The notes beneath the pieces are model-generated. The model was not told the origin of the DNA. It worked only from the letters and a program-made list of their open reading frames with translations, and searched no databases. Of a stretch of 64,000 bases of DNA, positions 31,608 to 39,785 are shown piece after piece (the stretch's first letter is position 1; each line of letters starts with the position of its first letter). Origin of the DNA: Couchioplanes azureus (GTDB taxonomy: Bacteria > Actinomycetota > Actinomycetes > Mycobacteriales > Micromonosporaceae); assembly GCF_014648355.1 (NCBI RefSeq), contig NZ_BMQY01000009.1:124001-188000 (forward strand), written 5' to 3'. A program made the translations under genes and the position numbers.

Positions 31608-32414
31608 CTACCAGCGGCGTGGTTGCCCGGCCCGGTCGCGGACCGTGGCCCAGACGAGCTTGCCGCCCGCGGTGGGCAGGGCGCCCCACGCCGTGGAGTC
31701 GGCGTGCACCACCCGCAGTCCGCGGCCGCGTTCGTCGAGCGGGAGGCCGCCGCGCACGGGTGCCAGGTCGAGCACCCGGGGCAGTTCCGGGTTCCAGTCC
31801 CGGACGGCGATGTGCAGGGTCGTCCCCCGGCGCGAGACCGCGATGTCGATCCGTGTCCCCGCGTGCTCGACCGCGTTCGTGACCAGTTCCGACATGACCG
31901 CCCGCGCGGGCATCAGCAGTGTGGACATGTCCCAGTCCTGGCAGGCGCGGCCGACGAGGTCGCGGGCGATCCCCGGGGAGCCGGGTGCGGGCGGCAGGCT
32001 CAGCCGGACGACCTCACCCGAGGACAGCTGCCCGGCCAGGGCCGCGTGGGCCTCCTCGACCGACGTGTGGATCGGCAGGTCGCCAGCGTCCTCGCGGCCG
32101 GGCCGGGGACGCGGCGAGCCGGGTGGCAGGCAGACCGCGATGCGGGTCGCGGGCTCGGTGCCGGCGGTGGCCCGTACGGCGCCGAGCAGCCTCGGCACCC
32201 CCGCCGGGCCGGGATCGTCGATCCGGCTGAGGTCGAACACGATCCCCGCCGGGTTGCCCGCGAGGCACTTGCGCAGCGTGCGGGAGACGACGGGTTGCAG
32301 CGAGGCCGCCAGGTCCCCGCGCACGGCGACGTCGATGACCGCACCGTCCGGGTCGGCGGTGACGCTGAGATGCTCATCGCCGGGATCGAACAGGTACGGG
32401 GATTGCTCCTGCAT
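31608..32414 (-). CDS. STAS-HATPase fusion, anti-sigma system protein
   Basis: 268 residues from ATG 32414. About 15-110 is a STAS-like anti-sigma-antagonist domain (VIDVAVRGDLAASLQP, GIVFDLSRIDDPGPAGVPRL). About 165-268 is a HATPase_c serine-kinase domain (MPARAVMSELVTNAVEHAGT with the N-box, DERGRGLRVVHADS). The two halves are usually separate RsbV/RsbW-type proteins, so this chain carries both switch parts. The STAS Ser is replaced in the expected loop (DDPGPAG), so phosphorylation there may be lost. Monocistronic. Confidence 0.82.
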   Translation of the reverse strand: MQEQSPYLFDPGDEHLSVTADPDGAVIDVAVRGDLAASLQPVVSRTLRKCLAGNPAGIVFDLSRIDDPGPAGVPRLLGAVRATAGTEPATRIAVCLPPGSPRPRPGREDAGDLPIHTSVEEAHAALAGQLSSGEVVRLSLPPAPGSPGIARDLVGRACQDWDMSTLLMPARAVMSELVTNAVEHAGTRIDIAVSRRGTTLHIAVRDWNPELPRVLDLAPVRGGLPLDERGRGLRVVHADSTAWGALPTAGGKLVWATVRDRAGQPRRW

Positions 32415-32690
32415 TGCACGGTCCTCCCGCCGCGGGTACTCGGAGTCTTCGGGTCGCGACCGCGGCGGGTCAACGGGGAGGTCACCCGAACGGGCTCGCC
32501 CGTTCAGCGCCGATTGACGCTCAGGGTCGTCGATGGCTGCGGCGCCGGTCCCGGCCGTCGCCGGGCTTGGCGTCCGCCTTGTCCGACATGCCCCATCCGG
32601 GGGTGGCGGAGGTCGGTCGCCAGGAATCTGGAAAGAGGGTTTAGTGTTTTGGGCGGGCCGGGGCGCGGCCGCGACGAGAGGGGTGCAGCG

Positions 32691-34160
32691 GTGAGCAGAG
32701 GACTGGGCGATGTGATTCCCGCGCCGCTCGAGGTGCGGCCCGACGCGGCCGCACAGTTCACCCTCGATGCGGGTACGGCGATCAGCGCCGCCCCCGGGGC
32801 GCGGGAGGTGGCGGCGTACCTGGCCGGCATCCTGCGCCCGGCGACCGGCTTCGAGCTGCCGGTGGGCGACGGGCCGGGAGCGCTCGGGCTGCGGCTCGAC
32901 CGGTCCCTGGGCGAGGAGGAATACCGGCTGGAGATCGCCGGCGGCGGCGTCGCGCTCACGGCGGGCGCGCCGGCCGGGCTGTTCCACGGCGTGCAGACTC
33001 TGCGCCAGTTGCTGCCCGCGGAGATCTTCGCCTCCACCCCGCAGGACGTCGCCTGGACCCTGCCCGGCGGCACGATCGCCGACCGGCCGCGCTTCGCCTA
33101 CCGCGGCGCGATGCTGGACGTGGCGCGCCACTTCTTCACCGTCGCCGAGGTCAAGTCGTACCTGGATGCCCTGGCCCAATTCAAGATCAATCACCTGCAC
33201 CTGCACCTCACCGACGACCAGGGCTGGCGGATCGAGATCGAGAGCTGGCCCAAGCTGACCGCGATCAGCGGCGGCGACGGCACGGGCGTGGACGGCGCCG
33301 GCCCCGGCTTCTACACCCAGGACGACTACGCGGAGATCGTCGCGTACGCGGCGAGCCGGTTCGTCGTCATCGTCCCCGAGATCGACATGCCGGGACACGT
33401 GAACGCCGCCCAGGTGGCGTACCCGGAACTGACCGCCGACGGGGTCGCCCCGCCGCAGCGGACGGACGTCGCGGTCGGCTACAGCTCGCTGGTCGCCGGC
33501 AAGGAGGAGACCTACGCCTTCGTCGACGACGTGCTGCGCGAGGTCGCGGCGCTCACCCCGGGACCCTGGCTGCACATCGGCGGCGACGAGGCGCAGGCCA
33601 CCACGGCCGAGGACTACCGGACCTTCATCCAGCGGGTGCTCCCGCTGGTGGCCAAGTACGGCAAGAGCCCGGTCGGCTGGCACGAGATGGCCGCCGTGGA
33701 GCTGCCGCCCTCGGCCGTCACCCAGTTCTGGCGCATCGAGGCCACGGACGACGGCACGGCCCGGGCCGCGGCCGGCGGCGGCAAGGTGATCATGTCGCCG
33801 GCCGACCGCACGTACCTCGACATGAAGTACGCGCACGACAGCCCGCTGGGCCTGGACTGGGCGGGACTGCTCGACGTCGAGAAGGCGTACGGCTGGGACC
33901 CGGCCGAGCGCCTGCCCGGCGTCGGGGAGCAGGCCCTGCTCGGCGTCGAGGCACCACTGTGGTCGGAGACGCTGCGCAGCCTGACCGACGCGCAGACGAT
34001 GACCTTTCCGCGGCTGCCCGCCATCGCGGAGATCGGCTGGTCGCCGCGGCACCGTCGGGACTGGGAGTCGTTCCGCCGCCGGCTGGCCGCCTACGGGCCC
34101 CGCTGGCGGTTCCAGGGCGTCGCCTTCCACCGCTCGCCCGAGGTGCCCTGGGCCGGCTGA
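32691..34160 (+). CDS. Beta-N-acetylhexosaminidase (GH20)
   Basis: 489 residues from GTG 32691. N-terminal GH20b domain (about 1-135), then the GH20 barrel: FAYRGAMLDVARHFF, HLHLTDDQGWRIEI, EIDMPGHVNA, and the catalytic Asp-Glu pair in LHIGGDEAQ. TQFWRI and LGVEAPLWSETL complete the substrate pocket. It removes terminal GlcNAc or GalNAc from chitin oligomers or glycans. No signal peptide is obvious, so cytoplasmic or non-classically exported. Confidence 0.92.
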   Translation: MSRGLGDVIPAPLEVRPDAAAQFTLDAGTAISAAPGAREVAAYLAGILRPATGFELPVGDGPGALGLRLDRSLGEEEYRLEIAGGGVALTAGAPAGLFHGVQTLRQLLPAEIFASTPQDVAWTLPGGTIADRPRFAYRGAMLDVARHFFTVAEVKSYLDALAQFKINHLHLHLTDDQGWRIEIESWPKLTAISGGDGTGVDGAGPGFYTQDDYAEIVAYAASRFVVIVPEIDMPGHVNAAQVAYPELTADGVAPPQRTDVAVGYSSLVAGKEETYAFVDDVLREVAALTPGPWLHIGGDEAQATTAEDYRTFIQRVLPLVAKYGKSPVGWHEMAAVELPPSAVTQFWRIEATDDGTARAAAGGGKVIMSPADRTYLDMKYAHDSPLGLDWAGLLDVEKAYGWDPAERLPGVGEQALLGVEAPLWSETLRSLTDAQTMTFPRLPAIAEIGWSPRHRRDWESFRRRLAAYGPRWRFQGVAFHRSPEVPWAG

Positions 34161-34164
34161 GCCG

Positions 34165-35391
34165 TCACGCGACCACGAGCCGGACTCCGCTCGCGACCCG
34201 GGCCGGCATCCGGCTCAGGTCGATGGAGAGGTCCTGCGGCGGCAGGTAGTGGTCGAGCCGCGCCAGCCGCTGGACCAGCGTGCCCAGCACCGCCATCGTG
34301 ATCTTCTCGCCGGGGCAGCGGTGGCCCGTGCGCGGATCGCCGCCGCCCTGCGGGATCAGGTCGAACTCGCCGATCGTGCGGCCCGCGAAGCGCTCCGGCC
34401 GGAAGTCGTACGGATCCGGCCACACCGCCGGGTCGTGGTGCTGGCCGTAGACGTCGAGCAGCACGAGGGTGCCCCGGGGCACGCGCTCGCCGCGGAACAC
34501 CAGATCCCGGGTGGCCCGGCCGCCGAGGAACGGGGTGAAGGGGTAGAACCGCCGCACCTCGTGCGCGAACGCCGTGGTGAACTCGTCGTCACCGCTGCGC
34601 AGCGCCGCGCGGTACCCCGGCCGGCGGTCGAGGGCGTGCTCCGCGTACGCCACCAGCCACGCCACCGCGGTCGCCGGCCGGATGATGTTGAGCATCTCGA
34701 CCGCGGCGGTACGCGGATCCAGCAGGCCCTCCTCGTCGCGGAAGTGCGCCACGTGCGCCAGGGCGGTGTCCGCGGCGGCGCCGGCCGGCTCCCGGCGTAC
34801 CCGTGTGATCAGGTCGGCCAGCCACCGCTCCCGCCGGCGCCGGGCCGCCAGAGCCCGCCAATGCCGCGGCCCGAGCGTGCCGAAGCCGTCCACCAGCGCG
34901 ACCATGTCGGCCGCCAGGCCGTCCACCTCGTCGTCGCGCACCGGTACGCCGGTCCAACGGGTGACCCCGCGGGCGATCGACCGGGCCGCCTCGTCGAAGA
35001 GCACCACCGCCGGACCGCCCCGCCACGACTCCGCGGCCTGGTCGAACGCCTCCCCGGCCAGCTTGGCGACGGCGTCGATCCCGTCGCCGAGCAGCAGCGA
35101 CACGAACAACGCCTTGCGCGCCCGGTGCGCCTGAGCGTCGAGGGTGTGCACGGCGCCCTCGCCGAACAACGACGCGACGACCGGGTGCGGCAGCGCGGTG
35201 TGCCGCTCGAGGTTTCCGTCGCCGTAGAAGAACTCGGCGGCGTCGACGCCGCCGATGCCGAGGGCGGGCTGGCCCATGACGCGCATGCGTACGGGCGCCC
35301 CACCGCAGCGGCGGCGCAGGTCGGGCAGCCAGGCGTACCCCTTGATACCGAGAGCGAGAGTGCGATCGATCTTCACCATGCGCTTGTGCAT
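34165..35391 (-). CDS. Cytochrome P450, CYP152-like peroxygenase
   Basis: 408 residues from ATG 35391 (35379 also possible). Heme ligand in GHRCPGEKIT; K-helix and meander around FRPERFAG. The I helix reads MLNIIRPATAVAW: the Arg-Pro in place of the usual acid-Thr pair is the hallmark of CYP152 fatty-acid peroxygenases, which use H2O2 and bind the substrate carboxylate through that Arg. Expected to hydroxylate or decarboxylate fatty acids without redox partners, and none is adjacent. Confidence 0.85.
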   Translation of the reverse strand: MHKRMVKIDRTLALGIKGYAWLPDLRRRCGGAPVRMRVMGQPALGIGGVDAAEFFYGDGNLERHTALPHPVVASLFGEGAVHTLDAQAHRARKALFVSLLLGDGIDAVAKLAGEAFDQAAESWRGGPAVVLFDEAARSIARGVTRWTGVPVRDDEVDGLAADMVALVDGFGTLGPRHWRALAARRRRERWLADLITRVRREPAGAAADTALAHVAHFRDEEGLLDPRTAAVEMLNIIRPATAVAWLVAYAEHALDRRPGYRAALRSGDDEFTTAFAHEVRRFYPFTPFLGGRATRDLVFRGERVPRGTLVLLDVYGQHHDPAVWPDPYDFRPERFAGRTIGEFDLIPQGGGDPRTGHRCPGEKITMAVLGTLVQRLARLDHYLPPQDLSIDLSRMPARVASGVRLVVA

Positions 35392-35465
35392 CCCCCGCCG
35401 GCCGGTGCCGAAAACCGGGTACCGGGTCGCGCGGGCCGACGCGGGACACCGCCTACGCTTGCCGG

Positions 35466-37340
35466 GTGCAGAAGCGGGTGTGGGCCTCGGTCGCCGGGCT
35501 GGCCGGGTTCCTGGTGGTCGCGGCGTCACAGGTGGCGATCGCCGTGGTACCGGTGATTCTGGTGCTCTCGACGCTGCCCGGGGCGGCGGCACTGCGGATC
35601 GGCCTGCCGGTGTGCATCGCCACGGTCGGCGTGATGGGGTACGCGACCTGGCGCGCCCTGCACCTGCGCCGGCCGGATCCGATCGGCATTCCGGTGACCC
35701 GTACGGACGCCCCCGAACTGTGGTCCCTGCTCGACGGCGCCGCCGCCGTGGCCGGAACCCGGGCGCCCGACCGCGTGATGGTCGTGGCCGACGCCGCGGT
35801 CAAGGTGATCGAACGCACCCGCCTGCTCGGCCTCGCCGGCGGGCACCGCGACCTCTATCTCGGGCTGCCGCTGCTGCAGGCCTGGGAGACCGACCGGCTG
35901 AAGGCCGCCGTCGGGCACGAGATCGGCCACTTCTCGCCGCGCGGCGGCCGGCTCGCCCCGGTCGCGTACCGCGGGCGGATCGCGGTGGGCCGGGTCGTGC
36001 CGCGCATCGCCCGGCGCAATCCGGCGGGTCCGCTGCTGCGGGCGTACGCGCGCTTCTACCGCCGGATCGACGCACCGTTCAGCGCGGCACAGGAGCTGCA
36101 GGCCGACCGGATCGCGGCCGAGTTCGCGGGCGCGGGCGCCGCGGCCGCCGTGCTGCGCGACCTGCCCGCCCTGGACGGCATGCTGCGGGTCTTCCACGCC
36201 GAGTACCTGGGGCCGGGCTGGCAGGCGGGTCACGTGCCGGACGACATCTTCGGCGGGTTCCTGCGCATGCTGGCGGCGCGGGCGGAGGAGGTGGCCGTGC
36301 TGCGGGCCCGGGAGGTGCTCCGCGCCGGGGAGCCGGCGGCGACGTCCACCTGGGACACCCACCCGGCCCGTGCGGACCGCCTGGCCGCGCTCGCGGCGCT
36401 GCCGGACGCCCCGGCACCGGCCGGTGAGCCGTCGCCGGGCGAGGCACCCGCCGCCCCGGAACTCATTCCCGATCTCCCCGGACTCGGGCGGGCGTTGCAG
36501 AACGTCGCCTTCCCCGCGCAGGGACGCACGGCGGTCGGCTGGGACGAGTTCTTCGGCGCCGCGCGCGTCGTCGAGATGGAACGCGAGGCCGAGGTCGCCC
36601 TGACCGCCCTCTCGCGGGTGGCCGGCGCCCCGATCGCCACCGCCGCCGACGTTCTGGACCTCGCGGGCGAGGGGCGGCTGCGCGAGCTCGCCGAGTCGGT
36701 GTTCCCCGGTCTGCCCGCGGACGAGACCGCGGCGCGGGTCGCCGACCTGGTCACGCTCCTGCTGGCCCTGGCGGCGCTGCGCAGCGGTGCGGCGCGGTGG
36801 CGGCACAGCTGGACCGGCACCGCCGAGCTCGTGGCGCCCGACGGCGCGCACCTCAACCTCGGCGAACTGGCCGCGCTCGCCGCCGACCCGGACACCGTCG
36901 CGACCGTGCGCGAGCGGCTCGCCGATCTCGGCATCGACGCCTCCGCCGGGCAAGCCACCGGCGTCGCGCACCCGCGGGCCGAGGTGGTCGGTGGCGTGGT
37001 CAATCTGCTGGTGGACGGCGTGCGGACGGACGTGCTGGTGCTCGACACGGGACTCTTCCTCGTGCCGGGACTCCCGCGGTCGCAGAACGGCTCCGCGAAA
37101 CGGCGCCTGGCCGAGTTCGCCGCCGCCGACATCCCGCGGCGCGACGCCATCGCGCCGGAGAGCAGGTTCGTCGCGTACGCGGACGTGGCCGGCGCCACCC
37201 AGGTCAGGCGGCGGAGCTGGGACCTGCGGCTGCGGGACGGGGCGACGCTCAGCGTGCGCACCGCGTTCGACTCCGACGAGCTGCCCGGCGGCTGGACGGC
37301 GTGGGACGACGCCGTGGCGTTTCTGTCGCGGACGAGATAG
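35466..37340 (+). CDS. M48-like membrane zinc metallopeptidase
   Basis: 624 residues from GTG 35466. Two N-terminal membrane helices (about 5-50), then the zinc site GHEIGHFS (HExxH) and the third ligand region AAQELQADRIAAEF. This is the HtpX/Ste24 (M48) layout. The C-terminal ~300 residues are unrelated to the peptidase core: a helical region and a strand-rich domain ending in LRLRDGATLSVRT. Likely a membrane protein quality-control protease. Divergent from the P450 gene. Confidence 0.82.
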   Translation: MQKRVWASVAGLAGFLVVAASQVAIAVVPVILVLSTLPGAAALRIGLPVCIATVGVMGYATWRALHLRRPDPIGIPVTRTDAPELWSLLDGAAAVAGTRAPDRVMVVADAAVKVIERTRLLGLAGGHRDLYLGLPLLQAWETDRLKAAVGHEIGHFSPRGGRLAPVAYRGRIAVGRVVPRIARRNPAGPLLRAYARFYRRIDAPFSAAQELQADRIAAEFAGAGAAAAVLRDLPALDGMLRVFHAEYLGPGWQAGHVPDDIFGGFLRMLAARAEEVAVLRAREVLRAGEPAATSTWDTHPARADRLAALAALPDAPAPAGEPSPGEAPAAPELIPDLPGLGRALQNVAFPAQGRTAVGWDEFFGAARVVEMEREAEVALTALSRVAGAPIATAADVLDLAGEGRLRELAESVFPGLPADETAARVADLVTLLLALAALRSGAARWRHSWTGTAELVAPDGAHLNLGELAALAADPDTVATVRERLADLGIDASAGQATGVAHPRAEVVGGVVNLLVDGVRTDVLVLDTGLFLVPGLPRSQNGSAKRRLAEFAAADIPRRDAIAPESRFVAYADVAGATQVRRRSWDLRLRDGATLSVRTAFDSDELPGGWTAWDDAVAFLSRTR

Positions 37341-37540
37341 TCACGTCCGCGGATGAACCGCGGGTGCCCGCGGCCCGTGTTCATTCCTGGACGGTCGCAT
37401 GTCCGACGAATCAGTGGTGGCGTCGTCACAGGCCGTCACACTGGAAAGAGTGGTGTTCTTCGCTTACCGTTCGCGAAATCGGGTAGAGCAGCGTCACGCG
37501 GATCGGCGATGATCGCCACGACAAGGGGGGAGGGGCGCTG

Positions 37541-38011
37541 ATGGAACGGGGACCCATGGCGCTCTTCGGGGCCATCGTGGCGGTGGGCCTGGGGCCGGCG
37601 ATGTGGCTGGGAGCGCAGTTCGGCGAGGCGACGCTGACGCCGCAGCGGCCACCCACGGTGATCGTGCAGCAGAACGAGCAGACCACGCCCGAGGGCGGCA
37701 CCGGGGCCGGTGACACGCCGCAGGACGGTGCGAAGGTGGTCCGCAGCGAGCCCAAGGCGAACACCGGGCCGCTGCGCGGCCGGCACAAGCCCCGGCCGGC
37801 CGTCACCTCGGCCTCGCCGACGCCGTCCACCTCGACGCCGACGAGCGAGCCGCCGACCGAGTCCACGACGCCGCCGGCCGACGAGCCGGACCAGCCCAGC
37901 ACGCCGCCGTCGGACTCCACGACCGAGCCGGCCACCCCGCCCGCGGACGGGGGCACGGACAAGCCGGAGCCGCCGGAGCCGCCGTCGGCCGAGGAAGTCG
38001 CCCAGGCCTGA
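37541..38011 (+). CDS. Pro/Thr-rich membrane-anchored protein
   Basis: 156 residues. One N-terminal helix (MALFGAIVAVGLGPAMWLGA) followed by about 120 residues dominated by Pro, Thr, Ser and Glu (TSTPTSEPPTESTTPPADEP), a wall-spanning disordered stalk. No catalytic domain. Role unknown. A palindromic terminator follows. Confidence 0.65.
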   Translation: MERGPMALFGAIVAVGLGPAMWLGAQFGEATLTPQRPPTVIVQQNEQTTPEGGTGAGDTPQDGAKVVRSEPKANTGPLRGRHKPRPAVTSASPTPSTSTPTSEPPTESTTPPADEPDQPSTPPSDSTTEPATPPADGGTDKPEPPEPPSAEEVAQA

Positions 38012-38016
38012 TGCCG

Positions 38017-38042
38017 CTGGGCGGATGCGCGCATCCGCCCAG
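38017..38042. terminator. Palindromic bidirectional terminator
   Basis: CTGGGCGGATGCG (38017-38029) is directly followed by its complement (38030-38042), a 26-bp perfect palindrome between convergent genes ending at 38011 and 38054. Confidence 0.7.
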
Positions 38043-38053
38043 CCCGGCTTTCT

Positions 38054-38938
38054 CTACAGTCCGAGGATTCGGTGGAGGATGTCGCGGTAGCCGCGCAGCT
38101 GCACGCGAAGCGCCTCGGTGTCGTCGCTGTCGCCGCCCAGGTTCTCCTTGCGGGACCGCAGGCTCGCGGTCAGCCTCTCGACCGCCTCGTCGACCAGGGC
38201 GGCGGCCTCGGCGGTCGCCTCCTTGGGGCTGTCGACGAAGCGGAGCTGGACGTCGCGCCACCGCTCCTGGAAGGCCGCGGCGTCCCCGGCGGCGAAGAAG
38301 GTGTCCGGCTGATCCGGCGTCACCGCCACCGTCTCGTGTTGCCCCCCCGCCGGGGTCCCGGTCGGTTCCTCCCGCACCTGCGGGTCGGCGAAGGTGCCGT
38401 GGTCGTCGAGTGCGACGTCGACCCCGTCGTTCGCCACGTCGCGATCATCGGCGTCCGCGTCGCGGTCCGTCGCCCCCGGCCGGTCGGAGAGCGGGCCGGT
38501 GCTGGCCGAGGCAGCCACCGCGCCGCCCACGGTCGACGCGCCGAACGCGGTGGGCGCAGGGCCCGGCTCGCGGATCTCGGTGCGGTCGGGATCGTTCCCG
38601 GCGTCCGCCGCCCGGTCCGGCACCTCGTCGTCGTCCGCGGTGGCGTGCCGGGGATCGTCGGCGGAGCCGTGGCGCGCTTCGTCGGCCGGGACGAGACGCC
38701 GGTCGCCGGTGGCGTCCTGCCGCGGGTCGACGGCCGGGGCGTCGCGCATGGCGCCGGCCGGGACGTCGCGCGTGACCTCGGCCGGAGCGTCGCGCGTGAC
38801 GTCGGACGGGGTGTCGGACCAGGGCGAGGGCGGCCGCTGGCCGGGCACCGCGACCGGCTCAGACTGGACCCGCTCGGGCCGGTCGTCGCTCGCCTGCTCG
38901 TCGGCGGACTCCCGGGCGTCGTTGGAGAAGAAACGCAT
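38054..38938 (-). CDS. Hypothetical protein with long acidic linker, paralogous domain
   Basis: 294 residues. The first ~200 are Asp/Arg/Pro-rich and disordered, with repeated DVTRDAPAEVTRDVPAGA-type units. The last ~75 form a helical domain (FQERWRDVQLRFVDSPKEAT, AALVDEAVERLTASL) matching the domain in the next gene (YSVAWEEVQIQFVDAPERAV). No membrane segment. Function unknown; probably works with the neighbouring membrane protein. Confidence 0.65.
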   Translation of the reverse strand: MRFFSNDARESADEQASDDRPERVQSEPVAVPGQRPPSPWSDTPSDVTRDAPAEVTRDVPAGAMRDAPAVDPRQDATGDRRLVPADEARHGSADDPRHATADDDEVPDRAADAGNDPDRTEIREPGPAPTAFGASTVGGAVAASASTGPLSDRPGATDRDADADDRDVANDGVDVALDDHGTFADPQVREEPTGTPAGGQHETVAVTPDQPDTFFAAGDAAAFQERWRDVQLRFVDSPKEATAEAAALVDEAVERLTASLRSRKENLGGDSDDTEALRVQLRGYRDILHRILGL

Positions 38939-38949
38939 CGTCGCACTCC

Positions 38950-39594
38950 TCAGCGGCTGGTGGCGTCGGGACGGCGGCCCGCGACGTCGCTGTCGTGGTC
39001 ATTGATCTTCTGGGACGGCACCTTCGGCTCGGACGCCGGGGAGGCGGCGGCCTCGGTGCGTACCGGATTCTCGCCGAGCAGGTCGGCGAAGAGCGCGCGG
39101 TAGTGCACCAGGGCCTGGCGCAGATCCTCGGTCTCGGCCTCGCCGACCTTGCTCCGCTCGCTGATCGCGTGGGCGTCGCGGTAGTGCTCGAGCGTGCGCG
39201 CATGGTCGACCGACAGGGTGGCGAGCTGCTCGTCGTGGTCGCCGGTCGGGTAGCCGCGCTCGGCGATCAGCCGGGTCACCAGCTCGTCGGCGGTGGCGAC
39301 CGCTCGCTCCGGCGCGTCCACGAACTGGATCTGGACCTCTTCCCAGGCGACGGAGTACTTCGCCTTCGACTCCGCCGACAGCGGCTTGAGCTCGAGCTGG
39401 GCGTGCCGCTTCTGGCGCTCCTCCAGCTCCCGCTCGCCGGCGGCACGGCTGTCCGCGTCGGCGACGACCCGGTCGTACTCGGGCCCGAACGTATTCTGCA
39501 GCTTCTTGCGGCGGCCGGCCCGGACGCCGTACGCGACGGCGGCGACGACCAGCAGCGCCAGGACGATGAGAATGATCACGAGCGTGGGGGACAT
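38950..39594 (-). CDS. Membrane-anchored helical protein
   Basis: 214 residues from ATG 39594, after AAGGAGGAG. N-terminal helix (LVIILIVLALLVVAAVAYGV), basic stop RAGRRKK, then long helices: SRAAGERELEERQKRHAQLE and the domain YSVAWEEVQIQFVDAPERAV shared with the next gene. Ends in a disordered polar tail. The shared domain and 11-base spacing suggest the two proteins act together. No named family recognised; structural or scaffold role is inference. Confidence 0.65.
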   Translation of the reverse strand: MSPTLVIILIVLALLVVAAVAYGVRAGRRKKLQNTFGPEYDRVVADADSRAAGERELEERQKRHAQLELKPLSAESKAKYSVAWEEVQIQFVDAPERAVATADELVTRLIAERGYPTGDHDEQLATLSVDHARTLEHYRDAHAISERSKVGEAETEDLRQALVHYRALFADLLGENPVRTEAAASPASEPKVPSQKINDHDSDVAGRRPDATSR

Positions 39595-39785
39595 GGTCTC
39601 CTCCTTCTTCACCCGCTGGTATTCCCACCCAACCAGGGTCATCAATCCGATTCGACGCCGCGAGGTCAAATCCCTCCGACCGTGTCGTATCCTGCCGGAG
39701 GTGCGCAGCTCATCGACGGTCGTTGACGCCTCAACCACTGTCCACGCGGCGCGCGTCGTCCTGTTCATCCCTCGGGCGGAGTCTG

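Noticed and set aside
31608..34130. 840-residue minus-strand reading frame covering the GH20 gene
   Set aside because: Only the part up to 32414 encodes a recognisable protein; the rest is the antisense of a clear hexosaminidase and has no domains.
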